Of a DNA stretch of 64,000 nucleotides, positions 11,536 to 23,255 are shown piece after piece. How positions within the stretch are numbered: position 1 is the stretch's first letter; every line of letters starts with the position of its first letter. The DNA is taken from NCBI GenBank assembly GCA_029204225.1, contig CM055099.1, positions 46,874,042-46,938,041 of the forward strand. Direction: 5' to 3'. The position numbers were made by a program, and so were the translations under genes. Origin of the DNA: Diphasiastrum complanatum. Its lineage: Eukaryota; Streptophyta; Lycopodiopsida; Lycopodiales; Lycopodiaceae. A model generated the notes under the pieces. That model did not search any database and was not told where the DNA came from. It was given only the letters and a program-made list of their open reading frames with translations.

Positions 11536-12850
11536 TCAACTCATGTCGTAATTTGTACAATTCATCAAGATGGTATTGATCAGTATTCTATTTCCCAAAG
11601 TGTCCTTTATATGCTCTAAAGAGTGATGAACAAAATTATTTGATCTGTTAGGAAAGGGTTCAAAATCTTGACTATCAAGCCTCTTAATTGCAAGTGTTCT
11701 GACAAAATTAATACAAATGAAACATGTATTATGTTGCGCTTTGTCTACGCCATTGACGTACAAATGCTTGATTAACCATTGTCGTTCGTTATTGGCATCT
11801 ATCTTTTTCTGTAAACTAACAGTATTCCCTTGAATCCATTTTTTTTCTTTTTAATAAGTCAATAGCAGCAAGCCGACATAAATCGACATGTTACAAAACT
11901 GTATCATCATCCATCATTGCACATTCTGGTAAAAGCTTCATAAGTTCAATCCAACTCTCATAAAGTTCGTTAGCCGCACTATAAATACACGTATGTTGCA
12001 ACATAATATGATTAAGTCCTTTTTCTAATGATTTTTTGAGGTACATACTTCTAATTATATTGCACTCCGTTGTAAGTACATGATCAAATTTATCCAAAAT
12101 AAACTTTTTGAAACGTTTTAGAAAAGCACAAGAACATGAAAACAGATTTTCAATCTCAAAATTGCAGAAAACATCATATGGAAAATACCATTCACTTTTG
12201 ATATTTGGCATGTAAGACCAAGCAAACACAATATCATGAAAGGACTCATATATAAGGCCAAAGATCTGTAATAAGATGCAAGTGTAAAAGTGTCTCACAT
12301 GAATTGTCCCAAACATTCTATTGCAATAACGTAAGTGTAAAAATATCTTTGCCTTGTCCTTGTGCATGTTGAGTTGTAGTCAATCAACCATATTCCTAGT
12401 AAGAGTTCTTCTGTCCAAAACCTGAGTCTTCCTGCGAGCCAATTAACCCCTATAAAAATTCAGTTTTTTAATTGGTAAATCCTCTTTTGCATAACTGCCT
12501 TGTCCCTCCTTACATTTGTAACTTGTAAACCTCTTTCTTTTTCCCATATTCTGTCCAAACACCACCGAGCTCGGATTATTTAGGTTGAAAGAACCGGGAC
12601 TTTTATTAGAGTTTTGAAAGAATTTATCTTGGAGAGTGGAGGAACTTGGTCTTTTGAGTAGGTGTTCAATTTCTCTAATGCTTTCCGCATCACCAAGGTT
12701 GGCAAGTAGTTTAGTAGAGGGGCTTGTGGCTAACTCTATAGATGCATCAATCATGTGCTGGCGTATAAAGAGGGAAGTGAGGTGTGACTTGACAACGTCT
12801 CTGGTAGGCTTACGAAGCCAAAGGAAGAATGCATTCAACTGATTCACCAA
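11536..12850 (-). pseudogene. Possible FANCD2-like gene fragment
   Basis: Three minus-strand open blocks lie in order: 12850-12443, 12367-11891 and 11763-11536. The first ([20 protein letters not shown], then a helical stretch, then a Ser/Lys-rich tail with GKRKR) resembles the FANCD2 segment around its VNAFC motif and following basic linker. The second contains LLQIFGLIYESFHDIVFAWS, like the LLQIFHGLFAWS segment of FANCD2, preceded by an acceptor-like TTACAG. The third has FVRTLAIKRLD, weakly like the next FANCD2 helices. FANCD2 is a nuclear protein of the interstrand-crosslink repair pathway. About 150 residues expected between blocks 1 and 2 are absent, so this is a fragment or pseudogene if the match holds. 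The alignment was done by eye from general knowledge; it could be another helical-repeat protein. Confidence 0.38.
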
Positions 12851-12854
12851 GGAA

Positions 12855-13165
12855 AAACTTACTCAGATTGTTCATTAATATCGGTCTGAATCAATATGCT
12901 CTGACGACATTATTTTGTGATAATCAAAGTGCCATTGCTTTATCAGCCAACCCTAGACTTCATTCTAGGAGTAAGCACATTGAACTGAAGTATCATTTTG
13001 TCTAAAGCAAAGTTCTCAACAAAGAGGCCAGATTGCAGTACTGTAGAACGCAAGATATGACAACAAATATTTTTACCAAAGCATTAAGTTTGGAAGCACA
13101 CAGAAGATTCTGTGTAGAACTAAGTTTGAAGGTCAAGGCATTCAAGGATTCAGATTAAGAAGGAG
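12855..13165 (+). pseudogene. Copia RNase H C-terminal fragment plus polypurine tract
   Basis: The translation gives [20 protein letters not shown] and [10 protein letters not shown], then a stop, then TTNIFTKALSLE: the conserved end of Copia RNase H. It is followed by a purine tract AAGAAGGAG directly before an LTR start TGTTGGATT at 13166. The 5' end is cut close to the FANCD2-like block. Confidence 0.75.
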
Positions 13166-14362
13166 TGTTGGATTATTCTTCTTCTTACTAATCGACTAAT
13201 CGGTTTTAATCCTCATCCATTGTTTATCCAGTTCTGCGAATTTTCTCATGTTTTTATACAGTTTGCAGAATTACAAGTGATTTTACACAGTCTGCAGAAA
13301 TACACGAAGTTTGACAACAGTGTCGCATTTTTTTTCTCTACAATCCAGACAGTGTCGCCTGTTAGGAATCATGTGTAAAAGTGCAATGTTATCTTTTGCA
13401 TTTTTCGCCTGTCAGGATTTGCAAGTAAAAATGCAGAGTCGCATTTTTTGCATTTTTCAAAGTGCCTCAAATGTTAAGAAAATGACTCTGAAAAATTGTG
13501 GAGCTACCCCAATATTAAGGAAATGAGATTTATCACACTGTCATCTTTTTCGCAAAAAGCCGACACTGTTGCCTGTAGCAGTTTTAGTTCATTTCTACAG
13601 AGTAACAGTTTTAGTTCATTTATGCAGGCAGACTGTTTACAGTCAATTTTCATCGCTTATCAGCAATCAATTTCTTTGAAAGAACTGTATGAATGCCAGC
13701 GGACACCAGCCAACTGGCAATCGCATTTGATGATCTAATTACTTAGTATAAATCAGATGTTCGTACATCTCTTTTCAAGTTCTGAAGCAATGAATCAACA
13801 TTGTGAATCGTGAAGGGGCTGAGTGTTATTACACGAGCTGTATGCGCTCTTATCAAGCAGATCATTCACAATCAAAAAGTATTGTTGTTAGCTCTTTATC
13901 AAGCTTTTAAGCTTGAACTCTCTTGAGCATTTTAGCTCAATCTTTTAGAAATTTATTTTAGAGTTGCTATTGCGCTACTGCTTTTATCAGTAGAGCTGCT
14001 TATTATCAGACTTATTTTCAGTTACTCATAGACAACTTAGAGTGCGCAGTTTCTATCCGCTATTGTTTTGTGCTCATTAGCATCTGATTTTGTTTTTCTA
14101 AATCAATACTATCTTCTTATTGCATTCAGTATATGTCAGAATGCATGCATCTCTGTATTGCTTTTGTAACTGATAAAAATTGTCTGAGAATTCAATACTT
14201 TATGTTTGGCTACGTAATCACTTAGTATCTAGCGATTTCAAAGCTAGTTGCTAAAGATTGAACGTGATTTTCATCACTACTGCTTTGTCTAATTTTGATA
14301 GGCGTAGTCATGCATTGGAAGTAGGAAGTTTTCGCATTACATTATCTATCCTATTTTCAACA
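13166..14362 (+). mobile_element. 3' LTR of a Copia element, family E, 1197 bp
   Basis: Starts TGTTGGATTATTC after a polypurine tract and ends TTTTCAACA. A diverged relative lies on the minus strand at 16359-15586 with matching termini and a primer-binding site at its inner end, which defines both borders. The two share the TGGCTACGTAAT region and the stretch before the 3' end, but their middle parts differ, hence 1197 versus 774 bp. The outer edge abuts minus-strand protease sequence, with no genomic spacer. Confidence 0.7.
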
Positions 14363-15340
14363 CCAAGAACATATCTTATTGTACTATAAGGCGTATAGGA
14401 GTGAAAATGCTCACAATGATTGGTCATATTTTGAGTAGCTCAAGAATCCAGAAACCAAGAATTATCCAATAGTAATTTTTGATCTTAAACCATAAATGCT
14501 CCTTCGTCCATGTCATTGTCGAGAGGTGTTGTGACTGCATTCGCCTGTTGATCTGGTTGCTTGCTGGCATTCTTAGCTTTGAGAAGCTTGCAATCCTGGA
14601 TCTCATTATTAGTTCGCTTGCAATACTTACTGAACATCTTCTTCTTCAATTGTGGATTTTGACTTTGAGTCGGTTTCTGATTTGATGGGACTGTTTAGAG
14701 CTTTTATTCTTCTGCGTTTTGAGCCTTTGTTGACATATAGAGCTTGAGATGATGAAGTCGATGAAGCGTCTTGACTTCTTTGATTATCTTCTTGTAGCAA
14801 CATAGTGATAACTCTGGTAAGAGTTACATCTGAGTGTTTCATTATGGTCATCATCCAGTTCTCATATGTAGAGGGCAAGCTTGAAAGCAACGTCATAATT
14901 GTGTCTTGATCATTTATGACTGATCCGACAGTGGCCATCTATTGCAAGAGATGCTTAAACTAGTTAACGTGATTCTGAATTGAATCACCATTTGACATCT
15001 TGAGAGTGAAAAAAAAATTTCGTAGATGTAACTTAGAAGCTACATCCTTCACATCATATAGTGAGCTCAGAATGTCCCATACTTGTTTTGAAGTTTGAGC
15101 TTCATATATCTTGCCAAACTGAGTGTCTACTATATTGAGAATAATAAGCGCGAAAGCTTTACCATCCTTCGACTTCCAATTTGACTCGGCTGTGTCATCT
15201 TCAGGCTTCTCCTCTATACTTGTGACAACATCCCACAACTCATTGACGATTAGCAAGCTCTTCATCTTAAATTTTCACAAGTAGTAATTGGATCCAATCA
15301 GCTGGGCTGTGATAAGACTGGCTTTACTCTGAGAACCCAT
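14363..15340 (-). pseudogene. Copia gag and protease start, family E
   Basis: Minus-strand gag opens at an ATG at 15340 (MGSQSKASLITAQLIGSNYY). A stop replaces the following Trp, then come ELWDVVTSIEEKPEDD, VWDILSSLY and LLSSLPSTYENWMMTI, the typical UBN2/Copia gag pattern. A Cys/His-poor remnant of the zinc-knuckle region follows. Near 14450 the start of the protease appears (NSWFLDS.ATQNMTNH). Pol is cut off at 14363 where the plus-strand LTR ends. Frameshifts near 14940 and 14610 break the frame. Confidence 0.75.
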
Positions 15341-15572
15341 CTAGACCTTTAGTCTGTCGATATATTGATGACATTAAGAGAGAGATATCGTGTTGCGCTA
15401 CAATTGGAAATCAACTGTCTGATACTGAAATTTGATACCACAAATTGAAGAATATGCTATTGTGAAAAGTATCAAATGATATCAATTTGATATCGCGAAA
15501 GATATCAAGTATTAGAGCTCTGATATAACATATCGCTCTGATATCATGAAGGTAATGGCATATTAAATAATC

Positions 15573-16359
15573 TGCTCTGATAGCATGTTGGAAAGAGGTG
15601 ATAATACAATAACGACAAGTTGAAGCTTGTGAACGACTTATCAAGTGCAGTGGAATGAGCCTGCTTTCCTAAAGCATGACTACGCCTATCAATTTGAACA
15701 AAACATAATGACAAGAGTCACGTTCAATCTTTATACAATTAACTTTAAGATCATCAGAGCTAAAGTAATTACGTAGCCAAACAATGAAGAATTGAATTAT
15801 CAAACAAAAGCAATATGAGATCACAGAGATTTTGACATGATACTGAACGCAATAAAAGATAGATTGATTCAGCAAAATGATGAGCACAAGACAATTGCGG
15901 ATAGAAACTGCGTACTCTAAGCTATTTCTGAAAAAATTTGTATGATTTGCACTTCCGTTGATAAGCGGTAAGCGCTAATAGCAAAACTCTATTAGAACTC
16001 TAAAGAACTGAGCTAGAATGTTCAAGAGTGTTCAAGCTTGAAAGCTTGAGAGAGCTGCTAAATTCTACTTCAATGCATTACATGAATGAATAAATAATAG
16101 ACATATAATCAGCTATTTATACTAAGCAAAAATGGGCATCTAGTAGGACAGCTAATTAGGTCATAGATCATAATGACCAGTTGGTTGTAGTGAGCTGGCA
16201 TCCGTACTTCCTGGAAATTCACTTGTGGAATCCCCTTGTGAGCGCTTTCCATGTACTTCTGCAAACTATGTAGAAACATGCATAAAACTACAGAGCTTGG
16301 TAATAAGTGGATGAAGAATAAAAGATTGATTAGTCAATAATTAGGAGAATAATCCAACA
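15573..16359 (-). mobile_element. 5' LTR and primer-binding site of family E Copia
   Basis: The LTR runs on the minus strand from TGTTGGATTATTC (16359) to CTTTCCAACA (15586), 774 bp. It is followed immediately by TGCTATCAGAGC (15585-15574), a primer-binding site for an initiator-Met-type tRNA. The leader and gag continue downstream at 15340. Confidence 0.75.
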
Positions 16360-16469
16360 GGAAAGACCACTAATTTACCGAAATTTGCCCGATTGTCATC
16401 GACGCAATTCACCAAAAATCAGTCCACACCTTTTATGTGCAATCATTACAAAGATGGTTGAGGCTAGTC

Positions 16470-16650
16470 GCATAGATTAGGGGCACAAACTCCAAGCAGT
16501 TCTATGGGCTTTCTTGACCACATATAAAGCTAGTACAGGCCAAACACCCTTCCAGATAGTATATGGTCAAGCAGTAATCATGCCAGTCGAGTTCGTTATA
16601 CCCAGTCTCAGATTAGCAATGCACTGCTAGAGACTAGGTGATGATCATTC
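16470..16650 (+). pseudogene. Gypsy integrase C-terminal fragment
   Basis: The plus frame reads AVLWAFLTTYKASTGQTPFQ then IVYGQAVIMPVEFVIPSLRL, the well-known Gypsy integrase region (ALWAYRTTYK...TPFxLVYG.EAVxPVE). Only about 55 residues remain. Element A inserted about 270 bp downstream. Confidence 0.75.
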
Positions 16651-17035
16651 ACCCTCCTTCTAGGCACCAATCCCTATTCTAAAGCCTTTGAACTTGGCAA
16701 GACTCCAAGAAATGAAATATAAGCAGCCAACCAAGGAAAAATCATAGTGAGCAAATAGTTTTGCTAGCTGGCAAATGTTTTAGCCCATAGGCGAATGTTT
16801 TAGTTCATAGGCAAATGTTTCAGCCTGTAGGCGACCGCTTTCTCCATAGATGAGCATTCTAGCTGCCATCTAGCAAGTATTTCTTAGTGAGTATTTTCCT
16901 CTGAAAGCTAGCTATTCCCAAGTGTGAAAATTTGCCAAAAATTGGCAAATCTAGCTTGATCAAAAACCTAGTATAATGTAAATTTTGTACATAAGTGGAT
17001 TACACACATGTGAGGCCAAGATGCCATGTGGCAAT

Positions 17036-17858
17036 TGTGAAAAATGCAAAAATAAGCTTGGTAGAGGCCAGAAATCATGTATATAGGATGATTACACATG
17101 TGTGGAGCTTGTTCCCACATGTGAAAATAGTGTACTTGTCATGTACCATAATCATATAGTTTGTACATATGATTTAATTCAAGTTCTAGTGGCTAAAAAG
17201 GCCAAAAACTAGTTTTCTAGACATATGACACATGGCATCAATCTATTGATTGAATGAGCCACATCCTTTGGTTAGGTGTCATATCACATGTGTAGAGGAC
17301 AACTCACATGTGTGGAATAAGCTGAAGTAGGTGAATTTTGACTTCTAGAAGATTTCCAAGTAGATCTCCATATAGAAGGAAAATGGACCAAAAGTGCTCA
17401 TTTTGTCCAAGTGTCAGTTTTGCATGATGAATCATCATATGACAAAGCACCTTCACACATGTGGGATCAGAGGGATGATCAGTACCACGAGCTCTAACTT
17501 ATTGTATATATAGAGCCACATTTGGCCATAATCAATGTGAGACACCAATCTTGGTTTTGAAAGCAATTTGAGTGATTCTCTCCATTTGTCTACATTTGTT
17601 TTGATTGTTTTGAGGTTCTATCAATGTGTACTTGATTTTCAGGTTGGAGTACGTACCTTGACAGGGTTTCACACGTGTGAAACCAACAAGTACATTTACC
17701 TTCAATAAATGATTGTTCTTGTTTGGATTTTATGTCTAGAATTGATCTAGATTGTTCTTAATCTTATGTAGATTGATAGATCAAGTAAAGCTAACATCCA
17801 ATCCCTCTTGAGGATCAGATTAGGATCCACTCTTGGTCCTTTTTGTACTTTTTTCACA
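17036..17858 (+). mobile_element. Solo LTR, family B, nested in the 5' LTR of element A
   Basis: TGTGAAAAATG at the left and TTTTTTCACA at the right, flanked by GCAAT (17031-17035 and 17859-17863). The 3' LTR of element A keeps the uninterrupted site GTGGCAATCCACTCC at about 21526, a direct empty-site control. Length is 823 bp, the same as the copy at 978-1800. A TATATATAG box near 17507 suggests the LTR promoter and supports plus orientation. Confidence 0.92.
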
Positions 17859-18277
17859 GCAATCCACTCCTAATGTAGGTTAGGTCAAGTCCATAGGGTT
17901 GGTCATGTCATTTTGGTAGTGATTCCTAGTTTATAGGACCTAAATCCTAAATTTAAGGAGAAAATTTTTGGAGCTCATTGTCAATCTCAAGCTAGTTCAC
18001 TATGTACATTGAGTTTTTGTGATCCAAATGAAACCAAATCAATTTCTACTTGTTTCTCAGGTTGAAGGCCGTATCACAGCCTGTATTGCACACATGTGGG
18101 CTCGGATTTCAATGTTGATCAATGATTTTGATTGTTAATGCTTGTTGTTTGTCAAATTGCCAATCTAGATCAACTTTTTTTTGTCTAGTTTTTTGACAGA
18201 TTGTTAAGCAAGCATCCAATCACTCTTGTGGATCTTTTGTAGATCCATTTATGTTCCTAAAGTACAGTACTTTCACA

Positions 18278-18290
18278 TGGTATCAGAGCC
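18278..18290 (+). promoter_or_regulatory. Primer-binding site of element A
   Basis: TGGTATCAGAGCC, the usual plant LTR-element primer site complementary to the 3' end of initiator-Met tRNA, begins directly after the CA end of the 5' LTR. Confidence 0.9.
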
Positions 18291-19039
18291 AAGTACAAGA
18301 GCATAAGCCATTGATCTAATGCAAATCCATTTTTAGCAAGTTTTGGTGCTAAAAACTAGTATTGAGAGGGCAAGCTAGAATCTTGATTTTGGTGAGGAGA
18401 TTTGATCCCAAACTTGGTAGGGGTCCAAATCCGTACTATCCACATGTGTGGCACGTCTGAACCTGCATTTAATGCATGATATTCATTTGATCCAAAGAAG
18501 TTCAATTTGTGAGCTTTTGATGTAATTTTTGGTCAAAATCTTAAAATAAGCTACCAAAATTGAGTGCCATTGATCAGATTTGACATAGGGTCATGAGATC
18601 TAATTAATCTAGGCTGAAATCAGGTCCTCTAAACTTTTTTTTTACAGGTCTTGAAAGTACAAAAAGTGTGAGGGAGATTTAGTCAGGTTATTGTCCAAAA
18701 ATAGCCAAAATTGACAAGATTTGATTGTAAGTAGATTTCACATCATCTTATCTTCATTCCAACTTTGTGAAGGAGTGCTAGAACTGAGATTATAAGTCTA
18801 TTTGTTGGATTAGAAATCTAATTTGAGTGAAACACTACAAGAGAGAGACCTTATTTGTTTGAAAGTAGTTTTCACTTCATCTTATCTTCATTCCAGCTTT
18901 GTGAGGGAGTGATAGAACTGTGATTATAAGTCCATTTGTTGGATTAGAAATCAAATTTGAGTGTAACACTACAAGTGTGAGACCTTTGTGAGTTTCAAGT
19001 CAATCAAATCTATTTCTTGTTTGTAGAAGTCACTAGTAA

Positions 19040-19894
19040 GATGGGATCTGCTGGAGCATTCCTTCTAGAAGCTAATGAGAGATTGAATTCTACAAATTAT
19101 GCTTTTTGGAAGGTTAGGATGGAGTCACTCTTGGTGCTCCAAGACCTTTATGAGTTCTTGATTGAAGATGACGATGAACCTCTAGGTGCACATGAGTTAG
19201 CTAGATACAAGAAGAGATCTAGGCTTGCACTTCATTGTGTGAAGATGAATGTGAGCAATGATTTGTTGAGAGAAGTATCAGTATGTACTAGTGCTAAAGA
19301 GGCTTGGGAGTCTTTAAAATCAATCTATGAATCTAGTAACACTTCAATCAAGAGTACTCATGCTTAGAAATCAAATTTTGCAAAGCATGAGGAGAAGTGA
19401 GGAGAGTGCACAGGATTATGTACTTAAAATCAAGTCTCTAAATAGGGATTTGGCTTCCATTGGAGAGAAGATTCATGATGGAGGGCTTGTACAAATCGTC
19501 CTTAATGGTCTAGGAGATGACTTTGCAAATTTGGTCCAAAGTTTTGCCATCCAAGACAATTTGCCAACTATAGGAAAACTTCACAGTGTATTAGTGGCTG
19601 AAGAGTGTAGGATGCTCCATGCAAATTCTAGGATGAGTTCCTTGTCTTTGTAGGATGGTGATGAGAAAGCCACTTTCTCATTCAAGTAAAAAAAGAAGAC
19701 CAATGGAAAGAAGAAGCATCCAAAGGAGGCCAAAGAAGAGGATGATGCATCAAGCTCAAAAAACAAGTCAAAGCAAAAATGCTTCTTTTTGTGGAAAGAA
19801 GGGGCATTATGCATCTGAATGCTACAAGAGGCTAAGATCACAAGTGGAGGACAACAAACAAGGAAACCTTGCAAAGGAGGAGGAGGAGGATTAA
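19040..19894 (+). pseudogene. Element A gag (broken Copia capsid/nucleocapsid)
   Basis: Gag opens at the ATG at 19040 (MGSAGAFLLEANERLNSTNY, AFWKVRMESLLVLQD), matching the gag start at 24001. It continues through ARYKKRSRLALHCVKMNVSN and EAWESLKSIYE to a frameshift near 19365, then ESAQDYVLKIKSLNRDLASI and LVQIVLNGL to a stop at 19653. A CCHC zinc knuckle (FCGKKGHYASEC) lies near 19790, but an extra T within it splits the first Cys from the rest. Full gag of this type packages element RNA into virus-like particles. This copy is interrupted at least three times. Confidence 0.8.
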
Positions 19895-19906
19895 GTAGAT
19901 GTATTC

Positions 19907-20605
19907 TTGATGGCATCTACATCCTCACCAACAAGCAATAGCAATTCAAGAGACAATTGGTGGATCCACAGTGGGGCTAGCTCCCACATGTCTTGTGAAA
20001 AGGACTTTGTTTCAACCTTACACTCTTTCAATGATGCTAAAAAGTTTGTCTTTACTAGAAATGATGAAGAGTGTAGGATAGATGGTGTTGACACCATCTC
20101 TTTGTATCTAGAATCCTCAAAATGCATGGATCTAGAAAATGTCCTTTATGTACCATCAATCACCAAGAATATGCTTAGTGTTGGTCTACTCTTAGAAAGT
20201 GGTTTGGATATCCACTTTAAGCATGGTGTTTGCTTCATCTTGAAGAATGATGTTTGCATTGCAAAGGGATTTGAACATGGAAGATTGTTTAAGTTGGAAG
20301 CTAGTGTTGCTTTTGAAAGAATGAGCTTGGCAAAGGAGGAGATCACTCAAGAGGAGATCTTGGCAAAGTGTGATCTTGCTTACATTGAGGAGGAGCATCA
20401 AAAGGAGGAAGATGTTGAGGATCAGCCTCAAATCATGAGAGTTCCAAGGGAGTCCTCAATGACAATGGCCGAGTCATCAAATTGCATGCAAATTGTCCAT
20501 TCAAGTGTGCATCTTGCAAGGGTGGTGAGCATTGAGAGTCTACTATCTTTGAATACTTTTTGGAAAGTAGTAGTAGACATGAGGTGGCTTGTTTATTACC
20601 TTTAA
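19907..20605 (+). pseudogene. Element A protease remnant joined to unknown sequence
   Basis: The first about 120 residues follow Copia protease: WWIHSGASSHM, then ENVLYVPSITKNMLSVGLL and GRLFKLEA. The usual catalytic Asp in DSGA is His here (IHSGA), so the enzyme would be inactive. After about residue 125 the homology to the normal GAG-pre-integrase domain ends and a Glu-rich, low-complexity segment follows (EEITQEEILAKCD, EEEHQKEEDVEDQ). There is no integrase. The frame itself is open for 232 codons. Confidence 0.7.
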
Positions 20606-21042
20606 AATTCATGGTGTTTATTACTTTGTATGACAAGACAGTGAAATGGGATGCTTTGAAATCTACATTTGTTGTTGATAAAGCAATTTTATTGGATAAC
20701 TATTTTTGTAATAATTTGAATAGAGTCATAAAAGATGAAACATCATTTGCTTTGGAGATCCTTGTGTCCACATGCTTTGTGCATGATCATTCCAATGTAA
20801 GGACCAAAGATTATCCTATTTCAATGATAGGAATAATGGTAGTCTTTTGCTCTTCAAGTAGAGATTGTAGAATCTACTTGTTTTCAACCAAAGAATTTGC
20901 CAATGGTGGAAATGTGATCTTTCAAGAGTGGAAGATTTGTAAACTTGAAAAAGCACCTTTGGATCAACACCTTATTCAATTCATTGATGTTCTGGAGTCA
21001 AGTCAAGTGGAGGATCAAGCTCAAGACCCGAGGACTCCATGA
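20560..21042 (+). CDS. Unknown 160-aa open frame in place of pol
   Basis: It overlaps the protease-derived frame by 46 bp and lies before the polypurine tract, where integrase, RT and RNase H should be. The product has hydrophobic stretches near residues 10-20 and 85-95, a Cys pair (CFVHDHS, FCSSSRDCRIY) and an acidic C-terminus. I recognise no retroelement domain. Possibilities are a captured host fragment, an accessory ORF of the family, or chance. No other copy in this window allows a conservation test. Confidence 0.3.
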   Translation: MESSSRHEVACLLPLKFMVFITLYDKTVKWDALKSTFVVDKAILLDNYFCNNLNRVIKDETSFALEILVSTCFVHDHSNVRTKDYPISMIGIMVVFCSSSRDCRIYLFSTKEFANGGNVIFQEWKICKLEKAPLDQHLIQFIDVLESSQVEDQAQDPRTP

Positions 21043-21399
21043 AGAATCTTGAGTATCAAGATGGAGCCATCGAGGCTCAATCATATGGATCAAGCAAGGC
21101 AAGTTGTCTTTGGCAACATTATTTTTGCACTTAGCATTTTAATTGATGTATCTTCAAGTGCACAAAATGCCTTGGAATCCATGGCTTGGCATGATGTTTA
21201 GTTTTGAGTGTCTTACATGTATATAGACACATTTATGGAACATCTTGTAAGGGATCCTCTAAGAGGTGGTGAAAGATCCTTCATGGACATCATTCTCTAT
21301 TGGAGTCTCAAAAGTTCCTGGTTTGTAGCTGGATTTTTTAGACACTTCTAAAAGCTTTCATTCATCTATCAAGAGAGTTGTAAATAGATCAAGCTAAAT

Positions 21400-21811
21400 T
21401 TGAGGAGGAGTGTGAAGAACTGCCAAAAATTGGCAAATCTAGCTTGATCAAAAACCATGTAGTATAATGTAAATTTTGTACATAAGTGGATTCCACACAT
21501 GTGAGGCCAAGATGCCACGTGGCAATCCACTCCTAATATAGGTTAGGTCAAGTCCATAGGGTTGATCATGTCATTTTGGTAGTGATTCCTACTCTATAGG
21601 ACCTAATTCCTAGATTTAAGGAGAAAACTTTTGGAGCTCATTGGCAATCTCAAGATAGTTCACTATGTACATTGAGTTTTTGTGATCCAAATGAAACCAA
21701 GTCAATTTCTACTTGTTTCTCAGGTTGAAGGCCATACCACAGCCTGTAGTACACACATGTGGGCTCGGATTTCAATGTTGATCAATGCTTTTGATTGTTA
21801 ATGCTTGTTCT
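21400..21811 (+). mobile_element. Polypurine tract and left part of the 3' LTR, element A
   Basis: TTGAGGAGGAG is followed by the LTR start TGTGAAGAACTGCC at 21411. The sequence parallels 16923-17035 and 17864 onward of the 5' LTR, without the solo LTR insertion. It is broken at 21811 by element C and resumes at 26460. Confidence 0.88.
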
Positions 21812-22545
21812 TGTTGATTTCACACGTGTGGATTGTCCACAACATGTACTTGTGATCTCCTAAGGTGTGTAGATGCACCAAGATCAAGACTAGATTGAGA
21901 TTCAAGATCAATCTTGGATCCTATGGCAAAAACACACTACTACATGCATTCAATCACTTCCAACTCTCACTCACACGTGTGGGAAGTATTCAAGAATTAT
22001 TCTAAGTAAAAACAAGTTGCTCTCCTCGAGTAGAGAGAGAAAAAGCATCATGAGCTCTCGGGTAGAGAGAGAAAGCCATAAATCCAATAACGCTCAAAAT
22101 CCACAATCACCAAATCAATTAGATCCAAAATGAGGAGTACAATGATACTAGTAGATCCACGAGCTACCACTATGCTTAACTATGATTGGACCACACTTTG
22201 TCACCTCTTAATCCTATTGGACCATTGATCCATGCACCTCTTAATTCTATTGGACTATATTCAAGCACACCTCAAATTCCTATTGGACCACACATGGTTC
22301 CACCTCTAAATCCTATTGGACCTCTTAGAATTCATCAAACAAAGGCATTACACTTGTCTACACTCTAATTGGCACGAGTTTAGCCTCTTACTCTATTTTG
22401 GCTCAATAGTGGCATTACAATTGGAAATGCATAATTTGCCATCTATGCCAAATTTGTTCCTATCAACATCCTACACCTAGATACTTGATGTAAAAAACAT
22501 AAGACCCCCATATCTAACATAGATAATCTTTTTCAATTCTTCACA
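21812..22545 (-). mobile_element. 3' LTR of element C, family C
   Basis: A complete LTR of 734 bp, closely matching the solo LTR at 10245-10994. On the minus strand it is preceded by the polypurine tract TTTTTTAGGAGGAT (near 22559-22546). Internal units near CCTATTGGACC are repeated about five times. Confidence 0.88.
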
Positions 22546-22559
22546 ATCCTCCTAAAAAA

Positions 22560-22815
22560 TTATCTATGAAGATTTGAGCATTGATCTTGATATAACTCCA
22601 AGATTAGATCTATGCTTGATGAAAGCACTTTTGCTCAAAGGCTTGGTGAGTAGATCGGCAATACAAGAGGACGAGTTGACATGCTTCAAATAGATTTCTC
22701 CTCCAATAAGCTTTTCTCTCACAAAACGTTGTGCCACTTCTATGTGCTTGCTTCTTGCATGAAATATGGGATTATTGGCAAGAGCTTGGGCCGAGATGTT
22801 ATCACACTTGATCAT
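22560..22815 (-). pseudogene. RNase H C-terminus of element C
   Basis: Minus frame: CDNISAQALANNPIFHARSK, HIEVAQRFVREKLIGG and ADLLTKPLSKSAF, the standard end of Copia RNase H, next to the polypurine tract. It begins abruptly at the inversion joint near 22816. The open frame runs on into LTR sequence, which is not part of the protein. Confidence 0.85.
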
Positions 22816-22817
22816 TG

Positions 22818-23255
22818 CATGGATCAATGGTCCAACAGGATTAAGAGGTGACAAAGTGTGGTCCAATCATAGTTAAGCATAGTGGTAGCTCGTGGATCTA
22901 CTAGTATCATTGTACTCCTCATTTTGGATCTAATTGATTTGGTGATTATGTGGATTTTGAGCGTTATTGGATTTCTAGCTTTCTCTCTCTACCCGAGAGC
23001 TCATGATGCTTTTTCTCTCTCTACCCGAGGAGAGCAGCTTGTTTTTACTTAGAATAATTTTTTAATACTTCCCACACGTGTGAGTGAGAGTTGGAAGTGA
23101 TTGAATGCATGTAGTAGTGTGTTTTTGCCATAGGATCCAAGATTGATCTTGAATCTCAATCTAGTCTTGATCTTGGTGCATCTACACACCTTAGGAGATC
23201 ACAAGTACATGTTGTGGACAATCCACACGTGTGAAATCAACATGGTATCAGATCC
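22818..23255 (+). mobile_element. Inverted 5' LTR portion and PBS of element C
   Basis: This plus-strand LTR piece (22818-23242) is the inverse of 21812 to about 22230, so the two form an inverted repeat of about 420 bp around a spacer of about 590 bp. It ends GAAATCAACA and is followed by the primer site TGGTATCAGATCC (23243-23255). Confidence 0.85.
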
